The position numbers and the translations under genes were made by a program. This document shows, piece after piece, positions 8,486 to 15,357 of a stretch of 64,000 nucleotides of DNA. The notes under the pieces are model-generated. The model did no database searches. It saw only the letters and a program-made list of their open reading frames with translations, and was not told the origin of the DNA. Origin of the DNA: Sphingomonadaceae bacterium. GTDB taxonomy: Bacteria; Pseudomonadota; Alphaproteobacteria; Sphingomonadales; Sphingomonadaceae. Within the stretch, counting starts at the first letter, position 1; every line of letters begins with the position of its first letter. The DNA lies in contig CANJCQ010000006.1 in the NCBI GenBank assembly GCA_947473355.1, positions 1-64,000 of the forward strand, given 5' to 3'.

Positions 8486-9066
8486 GACATTGCACTCCTT
8501 GCAGTTTCGGGCTCGATGGCGGGCTGGAGCACTTTGTAATGCAACCGCCCGAACCACATCAGGGCATTGACCAACACAATCGAGACAATGGTAATCAGCG
8601 CGGCAATGGCGATCGCCGCGACCATCATGCCTAAGCCGCAAAGTAGCGCTGCCGCCGGGCCGCCGGGAAAGGCGTTGAAAGGCCAGGTAATCATGATTGC
8701 GCCGCCGGCAACGAACAGGCCGAACATCGCCGCATAGAATCCGATGATCACGCCGATCATCGGCAGCAGCACCGGCAACAGGATCAATATGTCGATCGCG
8801 CCAAGCCCGAGAAAGGCGATCACCGCGCTCCAGGCTGCGGACGGCGAGCGGCCCTCCTCCCAGCGTTTGATCCCGGCTTCCAGCTTCAGTTCGCGCGCAA
8901 GCCGTCCCGGGTCACCCAGCGCTTCGGCGACTTCCGCCTCGGACCTGCCATCAGCACTGGCTGCGATGAAATGGTCGGTGTAGTCGCTGGTGATCTCGGC
9001 AATGGCGTCTGGTTGCATGCCGGCGAGGCCGCGGCCCAGCCGTTTCAGAAATTCGTCACGCGTCAT
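8482..9066 (-). CDS. DUF1700 (HAAS) membrane protein
   Basis: A 194-residue protein with the DUF1700/HAAS N-terminus, MTRDEFLKRLGRGL then DAIAEITSDYTDHF. This is followed by three to four transmembrane helices between residues about 75 and 180. In other bacteria such genes are co-transcribed with PadR regulators and DUF2807 proteins, exactly as here. The 5' end overlaps padR by 11 bases and the 3' end overlaps the DUF2807 gene by 4. Confidence 0.85.
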   Translation of the reverse strand: MTRDEFLKRLGRGLAGMQPDAIAEITSDYTDHFIAASADGRSEAEVAEALGDPGRLARELKLEAGIKRWEEGRSPSAAWSAVIAFLGLGAIDILILLPVLLPMIGVIIGFYAAMFGLFVAGGAIMITWPFNAFPGGPAAALLCGLGMMVAAIAIAALITIVSIVLVNALMWFGRLHYKVLQPAIEPETARSAMS

Positions 9067-9421
9067 GTTCTGTCTCCCCCGCGCTCTCCAATGGTACGCC
9101 GATTTTGCCGACCACCGCTTCGACGGCGGAGGTGAAGCTGCGCCATTCGGCGAGCTGGGTTTCCAGACTGGCGCGGCCCTGGTCGGTCAGCCGGTAATAT
9201 TTGCGGGCAGGGCCAGTGGAGCTTTCTTCGAAATAGGTCTCAACCAGCCCGTCGCTCTGCATGCGGCGCATCAGCGGGTAGATCGTCCCTTCGCCCATAT
9301 CGACAGCCCGCGCGAGCTTGCTTGCGATTTCATAGGAATAGCTGTCTGCGCGTGAGAGCAATGCCAGGACGCACAGGCCCAGCACGCCTTTCTTGAGCTG
9401 AATTTCGATTGCCTCAGGCAC
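9056..9421 (-). CDS. PadR-family transcriptional regulator
   Basis: A 121-residue PadR regulator with a winged helix in residues 8–90 (KKGVLGLCVLALLSRADSYS, GEGTIYPLMRRMQSDGLV, GPARKYYRLTDQGR) and a short C-terminal dimerisation helix. It heads the padR–DUF1700–DUF2807 operon. By analogy it should repress that operon, with an inverted repeat at 9451–9480 lying 30 bases upstream as a possible operator. Confidence 0.9.
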   Translation of the reverse strand: MPEAIEIQLKKGVLGLCVLALLSRADSYSYEIASKLARAVDMGEGTIYPLMRRMQSDGLVETYFEESSTGPARKYYRLTDQGRASLETQLAEWRSFTSAVEAVVGKIGVPLESAGETEHDA

Positions 9422-9450
9422 GCATGTTCTCCCTGGCCAAACAGGCCGCC

Positions 9451-9480
9451 GGACCGGCAGTGTGGATTCGCTGCCGGTCC
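9451..9480. terminator. Perfect 10-bp hairpin between urcA and padR
   Basis: GGACCGGCAG and CTGCCGGTCC are perfectly complementary around a ten-base loop. The hairpin lies 9 bases past the urcA stop and 30 bases before the padR start, both genes being on the minus strand. There is no T-run. It may be a terminator for urcA or an operator for PadR; the sequence does not decide. Confidence 0.5.
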
Positions 9481-9488
9481 GCAGTCAA

Positions 9489-9809
9489 TCAGCCAGCCGG
9501 ATGATTGCCCGCAACCGCATTGGCCACGCTGGAGCGGACACTGCGAAGGGCCTGACGATAGCAGGCACTAGCCTCTGTCGAGGGAACCCGGCTTCCGGTC
9601 GTCACCTCGTCAAGTCCGCAGACCTGGCTTGCGGCGCGCGCGATGCGCCGCTCCAGCTTCTGCTGACCTGCCACAGTGGACAAGTCGAGGTCGGCATATC
9701 TCACCATCACGGACTGACCGTCCGAATTGGCAGAGGCCGCATCCGGAAGTGCGAAAATACCGACTGTTGCTGCAAGAGCGATGACTGGGACGAGTGGGTG
9801 TTTGAACAT
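9489..9809 (-). CDS. UrcA family secreted protein
   Basis: A 106-residue protein with a Sec signal peptide (residues 1–27, ending DAASA). The UrcA pattern follows: VRYADLDLSTVAGQQKLERR, RAASQVCG and ACYRQALRSV, with the two family cysteines. UrcA proteins are small periplasmic proteins of unknown role, common in sphingomonads. ATG 9809 is chosen over the ORF-track start because AGGAGAAAG lies just upstream and the signal peptide then begins correctly. Confidence 0.8.
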   Translation of the reverse strand: MFKHPLVPVIALAATVGIFALPDAASANSDGQSVMVRYADLDLSTVAGQQKLERRIARAASQVCGLDEVTTGSRVPSTEASACYRQALRSVRSSVANAVAGNHPAG

Positions 9810-9928
9810 GATCTTTCTCCTCAAGATACAAACAATTGGGTTGCGCTGGTCCTGCCTTGAGCGTGGCCAGCGTGATGGCTTGGTGCCGGGATTGATTCGG
9901 GTTGCGGCGCGAATCAATCTCCGGCGAT

Positions 9929-10014
9929 AGGTTATTATCTATCACAAGGTATCATGCGTAACAAGGTACCATGTTAAAAAAGGTTACATGCAAAGGAAGG
10001 TAGCTTGCAATGTC
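9929..10014. repeat. Five imperfect 17-bp direct repeats (AGGTA-type)
   Basis: Five copies of an AGGT(A/T)xCATG-like core begin at 9929, 9947, 9964, 9981 and 9998, spaced 18, 17, 17 and 17 bases apart. The middle three read AGGTATCATG, AGGTACCATG and AGGTTACATG; the outer two are degenerate. The array lies 120–205 bases upstream of the urcA start and beyond the rpsI terminator. The regular period suggests a cooperative protein-binding array or a young tandem duplication. Confidence 0.6.
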
Positions 10015-10051
10015 TGGAATTTCCTGGGGAATTTCCTTGAGATCGGGCGTG

Positions 10052-10085
10052 AAAAAAGGGGCCGCGGTTGCCCGCGACCCCTTTT
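10052..10085 (-). terminator. Rho-independent terminator of rplM–rpsI
   Basis: On the minus strand the stem GGGGTCGCGG/CCGCGGCCCC closes a GCAA loop with one mismatch and is followed by TTTTTT. It begins 45 bases past the rpsI stop. On the plus strand the same hairpin is followed by TTTT, so it may work in both directions. Confidence 0.85.
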
Positions 10086-10130
10086 CGAAATTGTGCGATG
10101 CCCGGGTAAGGGCGAATCAGCAGCCCAGAA

Positions 10131-10679
10131 TCAGCGTTTCGAGAACTGGAAGCTCTTGCGCGCCTTGGCCTTGCCATACTTCTTGCGCTCGACCACGCGG
10201 CTGTCGCGGGTGAGGAAGCCGGCGCTCTTGACCGAGCTGCGCAACAGCGGCTCGAACTTGGAAAGGGCCTGAGCGATGCCGTGTTTTACCGCGCCGGCCT
10301 GGCCGGAAAGACCACCGCCCTTGACGGTGCAGACAACGTCATACTGGCCAGTGCGGTCAGAGACGTCGAACACCTGGTTGATGACGAGACGCAAGGTCGG
10401 GCGGGCGAAATAGACTTCCTGATCGCGACCATTGACCGTGATCTTGCCCGAGCCGGGCTTGATCCAGACGCGAGCGACTGCATCCTTGCGGCGGCCGGTG
10501 GCATAGGAACGCCCCTGGGCGTCGATTTCCTTTTCGCGGATCGGGGCCGGAGGCCCGGTGCGAACCGGCGGAGCGATCGGTGCTTCGTCAGCTGCAACAA
10601 CAACGGGAGGAGCGCCAGCGGCGAGGGCGCCGAGGTCGGCGAGATCGGTTACAGTGTTAGTGTTTGAAGTATCTGGCAT
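10131..10679 (-). CDS. rpsI: 30S ribosomal protein S9
   Basis: Ribosomal protein uS9, 182 residues. The conserved domain starts near residue 55 ([20 protein letters not shown]) and ends with the tRNA-contacting [11 protein letters not shown] tail. The first 50 residues are an Ala/Pro-rich extension not found in E. coli S9 (130 residues) but usual in sphingomonads. The ATG shares a base with the rplM stop (TAATG), so the two genes are coupled. A strong terminator follows. Confidence 0.97.
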   Translation of the reverse strand: MPDTSNTNTVTDLADLGALAAGAPPVVVAADEAPIAPPVRTGPPAPIREKEIDAQGRSYATGRRKDAVARVWIKPGSGKITVNGRDQEVYFARPTLRLVINQVFDVSDRTGQYDVVCTVKGGGLSGQAGAVKHGIAQALSKFEPLLRSSVKSAGFLTRDSRVVERKKYGKAKARKSFQFSKR

Positions 10680-11158
10680 TATGCGCCCACCTTGTTCTTG
10701 CGATTGCGCGAGGCGACATCGAGCGGCTGCGGCTGGGTGCCGCCATGCGGATGCTCGGAGCCGGCATAGAGATGAAGCGCCCGCATCTGATCACGACCAA
10801 GCGGACCGCGCGGTACCATGCGTTCAACCGCCTTTTCGAGCACGCGCTCAGGGAAGCGGCCATCGAGCACCTTGGCAGCAGTAATTTCCTTGATGCCGCC
10901 GATGTAGCCGGTGTGCTTGTAATAGACCTTGTTGGCGCGCTTGTTGCCGGTCAGCCGCACTTTGCCTGCATTGATCACGACAACGTGATCGCCGCAATCG
11001 ACATGCGGAGTGAAGCTTGGCTTGTGCTTGCCGCGCAGAATATTGGCGATGATCACCGCCAAGCGGCCAAGAACCAATCCATCGGCATCGATCAGATGCC
11101 ATTGCTTTTCGACCTCGGCCGGTTTGATCGACCGGGTCTGTGTGCTGAGTGCCTTCAT
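10679..11158 (-). CDS. rplM: 50S ribosomal protein L13
   Basis: Ribosomal protein uL13, 159 residues. It shows [57 protein letters not shown] and the conserved [12 protein letters not shown]. It is the first gene of the rplM–rpsI operon. The 122 bases upstream hold the probable promoter, but no hexamers convincing enough to report were found. Confidence 0.97.
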   Translation of the reverse strand: MKALSTQTRSIKPAEVEKQWHLIDADGLVLGRLAVIIANILRGKHKPSFTPHVDCGDHVVVINAGKVRLTGNKRANKVYYKHTGYIGGIKEITAAKVLDGRFPERVLEKAVERMVPRGPLGRDQMRALHLYAGSEHPHGGTQPQPLDVASRNRKNKVGA

Positions 11159-11271
11159 GGCAGGTCATTATCCCTTGATTCGTTCCAGCGAGCGGGTAGT
11201 CTGCCGCCGGGAAGTGGCGCCATTTGCCGCGATAGCCACTAAAGTCAAGCAAAACCGGGCTTTTGCCGAGA

Positions 11272-11285
11272 GGTAATATATTACC
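11272..11285. promoter_or_regulatory. Perfect 14-bp palindrome GGTAATATATTACC
   Basis: A 14-base perfect palindrome covers the stop codon of the 11281–12033 gene and lies about 114 bases upstream of rplM. Its AT-rich centre contrasts with the GC-rich surroundings. It could be an operator for rplM transcription, but no regulator is suggested by the sequence. Confidence 0.3.
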
Positions 11286-12033
11286 GTGACGCGTCGCTTG
11301 GTGGCTTGCTGAGCTGCCATTGCTCGCGAGTGACCCGGATGTCACCGGCAAGATCGGTTGTCACGACCCGCTCCAGAAGTGTAACCTGGCCTGCCCGGTT
11401 TGCGCTCTGCGAGGCAATTTCAATGATCACATGGCCTTCTTCGCCGCCCGGCAAGGCGATCACCCGGGCTTCATCCCGCTTGCCCGGCACCGGATTGAAC
11501 ACATCCGCAGGCCATTGGCTGCGCGGACTGCGGCTGGAGAGATGTTTCACAAAGGCCTGGGCCTGCAACATGTCGATCGCAAGCAGACCCGAGCCGCCAA
11601 TGGCTTCAGCGGCAATCACCGCAGCCCGGCCCAACGAACCTTCCGACATTACATTCCCGCCGCCCCGAATTTGCCCTTGTGCGTCAAGCAGAATTGGGAA
11701 CATGCCGGTGTCCGGCCGCCGTCGCTCGATTTCCGCAAGTGCGCCGAGCAATGGCGGGGCCTCGACCGTGGCCTGAACCAGCTCGCCTTCAACCCGGTAT
11801 CCCGCGCCATCAGGCACGATCCGCACAGAATAGCTGCGCCGGGTGATAATCGCCTTGCCGTCAGGCAGAGGCCGATGCAGCGTCCGGGTCAGCAGCAAAG
11901 GGGAGTGTGGCGGCGAAAAGGCGGAAAGCTGGGGTGTTGCTGCCATGCCCGGACTGGCCTGCGCCGCAATCGCCAGCAGAGCAGCCGTGCCGATGCGCCA
12001 GTCAGCTCGCTTCTTACTAACGCGCAACCTCAT
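11281..12033 (-). CDS. Exported protein of unknown function
   Basis: About 250 residues with an N-terminal signal peptide (hydrophobic residues about 14–30, ending GMAA). The mature part contains SYSVRIVPDGAGYRVEGELV and, near the end, VTTDLAGDIRVTREQWQL, suggesting a beta-rich periplasmic protein. No family was recognised. ATG 12033 is preferred over 12042 because the GGAG before it sits one base from the 12042 ATG, too close to serve that start. Confidence 0.65.
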   Translation of the reverse strand: MRLRVSKKRADWRIGTAALLAIAAQASPGMAATPQLSAFSPPHSPLLLTRTLHRPLPDGKAIITRRSYSVRIVPDGAGYRVEGELVQATVEAPPLLGALAEIERRRPDTGMFPILLDAQGQIRGGGNVMSEGSLGRAAVIAAEAIGGSGLLAIDMLQAQAFVKHLSSRSPRSQWPADVFNPVPGKRDEARVIALPGGEEGHVIIEIASQSANRAGQVTLLERVVTTDLAGDIRVTREQWQLSKPPSDASR

Positions 12034-12191
12034 GGGTGACATGCTCCAGTCGGGAAGGAAACTGGCTTTGCTAGCCTAGCAGCATCGATCATGACCGACA
12101 TTGCGCGTCCCCTGTATTGCCCCTCCACCGAATTCACACGGAACCCATGGGCATCACCCTAGGTATATTGACGCAGGCAATTTGTCATCCG

Positions 12192-13244
12192 TCAAGCGAT
12201 GACTTGGCGATTATTATTGCTTCCGAGCCCATACGCGCCCCAAACCGTGGCTGCCAGCAACAGCGCTCCGGTTAGTTGGTGCAGCACGGCTAGCCATATT
12301 GCCATGCCGCTCATCACGGTGGCAATGCCCAGCAAAATCTGCACGCCAAACGCCGAATGGATCGCCAGCGAGGGGGGGCGATTCCCCATCCGACGCAAGC
12401 GCCTCGCCATGATGATCAACACTGCCGCCACAGCCCAGCCCCACCAGCGATGTATGAAATGAACCAGGAACGGGTCGCTGATCAGCGCATGGCCGAGGCC
12501 GCCTGACAGGTCGATCCCGGCGGGAAACAGCTTGCCCTGCATCAGCGGCCAATCTGCCGCAACATGGCCGGCACGCAGGCCTGCCATCAGCGCGCCATAG
12601 ACCAGCTGAACCGCAAGCATAATGAGCACAACGGCGGAAAACCGGGTCAGTCGCGCCGCGCCTTCGCCCCTCGCCAGTGCGCGCATATCAAGCGCGGTCC
12701 AGACCAGCGCAGACAAAGTCACCAGCGCTACCATCAAATGGGTCGCCAGCCGCAAATGGCTGACCTTGACGTCATACTGGATGCCGGACTTGACCATCCA
12801 CCAGCCAACAGCGCCTTGCAAGCCGCCAAGGCCCAGCAGCACCAGCAGGCGCGGTTTGAAACCATGGGGAATCTGGTTCTTCACCCAGAACCAGACAAGC
12901 GGCAGGGCAAAGGCAAAGCCGATCAGTCTGGCGAGAAGGCGATGCACCCATTCCCAAAAGAAGATGAATTTGTAGGTCGCGAGCGTCATGCCGGCGGGGC
13001 CATTGATCTGGATGTATTGCGGCGTCTGGCTATAGGCATCGAATTCGGCCTGCCACTGCGCCTCGGTCAGCGGCGGGATCACGCCGGTGACGGGCTTCCA
13101 CTCGGTTATCGAAACGCCCGATTCGGTCAGCCGCGTAATCCCGCCGATCACCACGATCAACACGACCATCACAGCCACAGCGAGCAGCCAACGGGCAATG
13201 GCGAGCGGCCTGGCGGTGGAATGGAGGCTGGCGGATCCGTGCAT
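12192..13244 (-). CDS. ctaA: Heme A synthase, COX15/CtaA
   Basis: A 350-residue eight-helix membrane protein that oxidises heme O to heme A for cytochrome c oxidase. The heme-binding histidines occur in WEWVHRLLARLIG, SHLRLATHLMVAL, FIHRWWGWAV and LHQLTGALLLA. The signature GGITRLTESGVSITEWKPVTG lies in the first loop. Start at ATG 13244 with AGGG eight bases upstream; the ORF track adds 12 basic residues. It is divergent from merC, and the oxidase genes are not in the window. Confidence 0.93.
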   Translation of the reverse strand: MHGSASLHSTARPLAIARWLLAVAVMVVLIVVIGGITRLTESGVSITEWKPVTGVIPPLTEAQWQAEFDAYSQTPQYIQINGPAGMTLATYKFIFFWEWVHRLLARLIGFAFALPLVWFWVKNQIPHGFKPRLLVLLGLGGLQGAVGWWMVKSGIQYDVKVSHLRLATHLMVALVTLSALVWTALDMRALARGEGAARLTRFSAVVLIMLAVQLVYGALMAGLRAGHVAADWPLMQGKLFPAGIDLSGGLGHALISDPFLVHFIHRWWGWAVAAVLIIMARRLRRMGNRPPSLAIHSAFGVQILLGIATVMSGMAIWLAVLHQLTGALLLAATVWGAYGLGSNNNRQVIA

Positions 13245-13323
13245 GGCCAATTCCCTGCGCCGGTGCGGCCGCCTTTTCAAGCGAAACGGCAGTCAATACG
13301 GCAGGTAAGACAGCTGCACCTTG

Positions 13324-13345
13324 CATGATGTTACAACATTACATA
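13324..13345. promoter_or_regulatory. Zur/Fur-type palindrome upstream of merC
   Basis: ATGTT-AC-AACAT is a perfect inverted repeat with a two-base centre, and flanking TGATGTT/AACATTACA extends the symmetry. This looks like the AT-rich 7-1-7 boxes of alphaproteobacterial Zur regulators. It lies 18 bases before merC and about 80 bases before the divergent ctaA start. Assignment to Zur is inferred from shape and from the MerC-domain gene; no zur gene is in the window. Confidence 0.5.
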
Positions 13346-13356
13346 GATTGGGGCTC

Positions 13357-13728
13357 ATGCACGCTGCCCTGCTCCCGATTCGCCACCGGCTCGACCGGGT
13401 CGGCATATTGCTCTCCGGACTGTGCGCGGTGCATTGCCTGCTGGGTATTGTGCTGGTCTCGTTGCTTGGCTTGGGCGGCGAGGCGCTGCTTTCGCCATCG
13501 ATCCACCGGGTCGGGCTGGCTTTGGCGGTCCTGGTCGGGCTCATCACTCTCGGCTTGGGCGTGCTGCGCCATGGCAAGCTCGCGCCGCTGGTGATCGGCG
13601 GCTGCGGCATAGCCCTGATGAGCGCCGGGATCCTGGCCCAGCATGGCCCGTTGGAGGCCTTGCTGACCGTCGCCGGGGTGGCGCTGGTTGCCACGGCCCA
13701 CATCCGGAACTTGCGTCACCACGCCTGA
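13357..13728 (+). CDS. MerC-domain membrane protein
   Basis: A 123-residue protein with four membrane helices and the MerC-type GLCAVHCLLG motif in the first helix, where Cys and His may bind metal. Although named after mercury transport, stand-alone sphingomonad MerC proteins are not in mer operons and may handle zinc. The ORF track begins at a TTG that would lie inside the palindrome; ATG 13357 with GGGG upstream is preferred. It is followed closely by the thiazole synthase gene. Confidence 0.78.
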   Translation: MHAALLPIRHRLDRVGILLSGLCAVHCLLGIVLVSLLGLGGEALLSPSIHRVGLALAVLVGLITLGLGVLRHGKLAPLVIGGCGIALMSAGILAQHGPLEALLTVAGVALVATAHIRNLRHHA

Positions 13729-13746
13729 ACGTTAAGTGCTTCAGGC

Positions 13747-14730
13747 ATGACCACACAACTCTCCCTCACCGTGAACGGCGAACCGCGCCGGATCATGTCC
13801 GGCGCATCGATTGCCGACCTCGTTCGCAGCCTCGAGCTCAATCCGCAAAAAGTCGCGGTCGAACGCAATGGCGCGATCGCTCCGCGTTCGGCGCTCGCCG
13901 AGGTGATTCTCAGCGACGGCGATGTGCTGGAAATCGTCCATTTCGTGGGCGGCGGTAATGATGAAGACACCTGGACCGTCGCGGGTCGCACCTTCCGCTC
14001 GCGGTTGATCGTCGGCACCGGCAAATACGAGGACTTTGCCGAAAACGCCGCCGCAGTCGCTGCATCGGGGGCGGAGATCGTCACGGTTGCTGTTCGCCGG
14101 GTCAATATTTCCGATCCCAAGGCGCCGATGCTGACGGATTTCATCGACCCCAAGAAAATCACTTACTTGCCCAACACCGCCGGCTGCTTCACCGCCGATG
14201 ATGCCATCCGCACGCTTAGGCTGGCGCGCGAGGCGGGCGGCTGGGATCTGGTCAAGCTGGAAGTGCTGGGCGAGGCGCGCACGCTCTACCCGGACATGCG
14301 CGAGACGCTGAAGGCGACCGAAGTGCTGGCCAAGGAAGGCTTCCTGCCGATGGTCTACTGCGTCGACGATCCGATCGCCGCGAAGCAGCTTGAGGAAGCT
14401 GGCGCCGTCGCAGTCATGCCGCTGGGCGCGCCGATCGGCTCCGGGTTGGGCATCCAGAACAGGGTGACGATCCGCCTGATTGTGGAGGGCGCCTCGGTGC
14501 CGGTGCTGGTCGATGCCGGGGTCGGCACTGCCTCAGACGCGGCAGTGGCGATGGAATTGGGCTGCGACGGCGTGTTGATGAACACGGCCATCGCTGAAGC
14601 CAAAGACCCGATCCGCATGGCCCGAGCTATGAAGCTCGCGGTCGAAGCCGGGCGACATGCCTATCTCTCCGGCCGTATGGGCCTGCGCAAATACGCAGAT
14701 CCCTCTAGCCCGCTCGCAGGGCTTATTTGA
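13747..14730 (+). CDS. thiG: ThiS–ThiG fusion: sulfur carrier and thiazole synthase
   Basis: A 327-residue fusion. Residues 1–67 are ThiS (beta-grasp, ending EIVHFVGGG) and residues about 73–327 are ThiG (TIM barrel). ThiG motifs include [10 protein letters not shown], the Schiff-base lysine in [22 protein letters not shown] and [11 protein letters not shown]. The product builds the thiazole half of thiamine from DXP, dehydroglycine and ThiS thiocarboxylate. In separate ThiS the Gly-Gly end must be free; here it is internal. No other thi gene or TPP riboswitch is nearby. Confidence 0.92.
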   Translation: MTTQLSLTVNGEPRRIMSGASIADLVRSLELNPQKVAVERNGAIAPRSALAEVILSDGDVLEIVHFVGGGNDEDTWTVAGRTFRSRLIVGTGKYEDFAENAAAVAASGAEIVTVAVRRVNISDPKAPMLTDFIDPKKITYLPNTAGCFTADDAIRTLRLAREAGGWDLVKLEVLGEARTLYPDMRETLKATEVLAKEGFLPMVYCVDDPIAAKQLEEAGAVAVMPLGAPIGSGLGIQNRVTIRLIVEGASVPVLVDAGVGTASDAAVAMELGCDGVLMNTAIAEAKDPIRMARAMKLAVEAGRHAYLSGRMGLRKYADPSSPLAGLI

Positions 14731-14739
14731 GCATTGTGG

Positions 14740-14754
14740 TTAACGTGATGATAA
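14740..14754. promoter_or_regulatory. CtrA-like half-matched site
   Basis: TTAA-N7-ATAA lies in the inverted repeat GGTTA…TAACC, 63 bases before the next start codon. It differs by one base from the CtrA consensus TTAA-N7-TTAA. A single imperfect site is weak evidence; reported because the downstream gene is otherwise uncharacterised. Confidence 0.25.
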
Positions 14755-14816
14755 CCAAAATCTGGTGATATCGGTTTGCCCGGCTTCGAGGCCAGGCGAA
14801 CAGGGATCAATGCATC

Positions 14817-15344
14817 ATGTCCACGACCGGCACCGCCACGCTGACCATCGCCGAACTGCGCGAATTCGCCAGTTTTACGTCATGTGAGCAGCGCTATATC
14901 AAGCGCAGCCTCGATATCGGCCTTGGCCGTCAGGATGCCCGCAAGCTCTGGGCGCGCGATGCCCAGGAAGTTGCCTCGATTCGCAGCCAGTATGTCGTCT
15001 ATCAGGAATTGAAGACGCTGCGCGGTGCCATGCCCGAGGAGACTGGCTTCGAAAGTACCGAAAGCTTCATTGGCAAGCTGGTGCGCGTCGCTGCTTTCGA
15101 TCTGGCGCAGGAGCGGATCAACAGCTTCTCCGCCTTCCGCTTCCTTTACGAACGCCTGCTCGGCCCCGAAGTGCGGCCCTGGCTGCCCAGTGCCTTCTGC
15201 GCCGCCGCCGCCTTGCCCCAGATCCGCCCCGACCGTCGCAAGGGCCTGCTGCAATCGATCAGCGAAGCCGCTGCCACCGCGCCGGGCTGGTCGACGCGGG
15301 CGCCGAGTTTCTATCCGGAGTGGGTGGAGAAGGAAGCGGCTTGA
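14817..15344 (+). CDS. Conserved hypothetical cytosolic protein
   Basis: A 175-residue, mainly helical soluble protein without signal peptide or membrane helix. It starts with TLTIAELREFASFTSCEQRY and ends with FYPEWVEKEAA. No family was recognised. It is monocistronic, with a TTAA-N7-ATAA element upstream and a convergent acyl-CoA synthetase gene 14 bases past its stop. Codon use and GC look like the neighbours, so a genuine gene is likely. Confidence 0.7.
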   Translation: MSTTGTATLTIAELREFASFTSCEQRYIKRSLDIGLGRQDARKLWARDAQEVASIRSQYVVYQELKTLRGAMPEETGFESTESFIGKLVRVAAFDLAQERINSFSAFRFLYERLLGPEVRPWLPSAFCAAAALPQIRPDRRKGLLQSISEAAATAPGWSTRAPSFYPEWVEKEAA

Positions 15345-15357
15345 GGCCTGGCCGGGC

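Noticed and set aside
13729-13746. TPP riboswitch before the ThiS–ThiG gene
   Set aside because: Only 18 bases separate merC and thiG, and no THI-box sequence is present there or in the merC leader.
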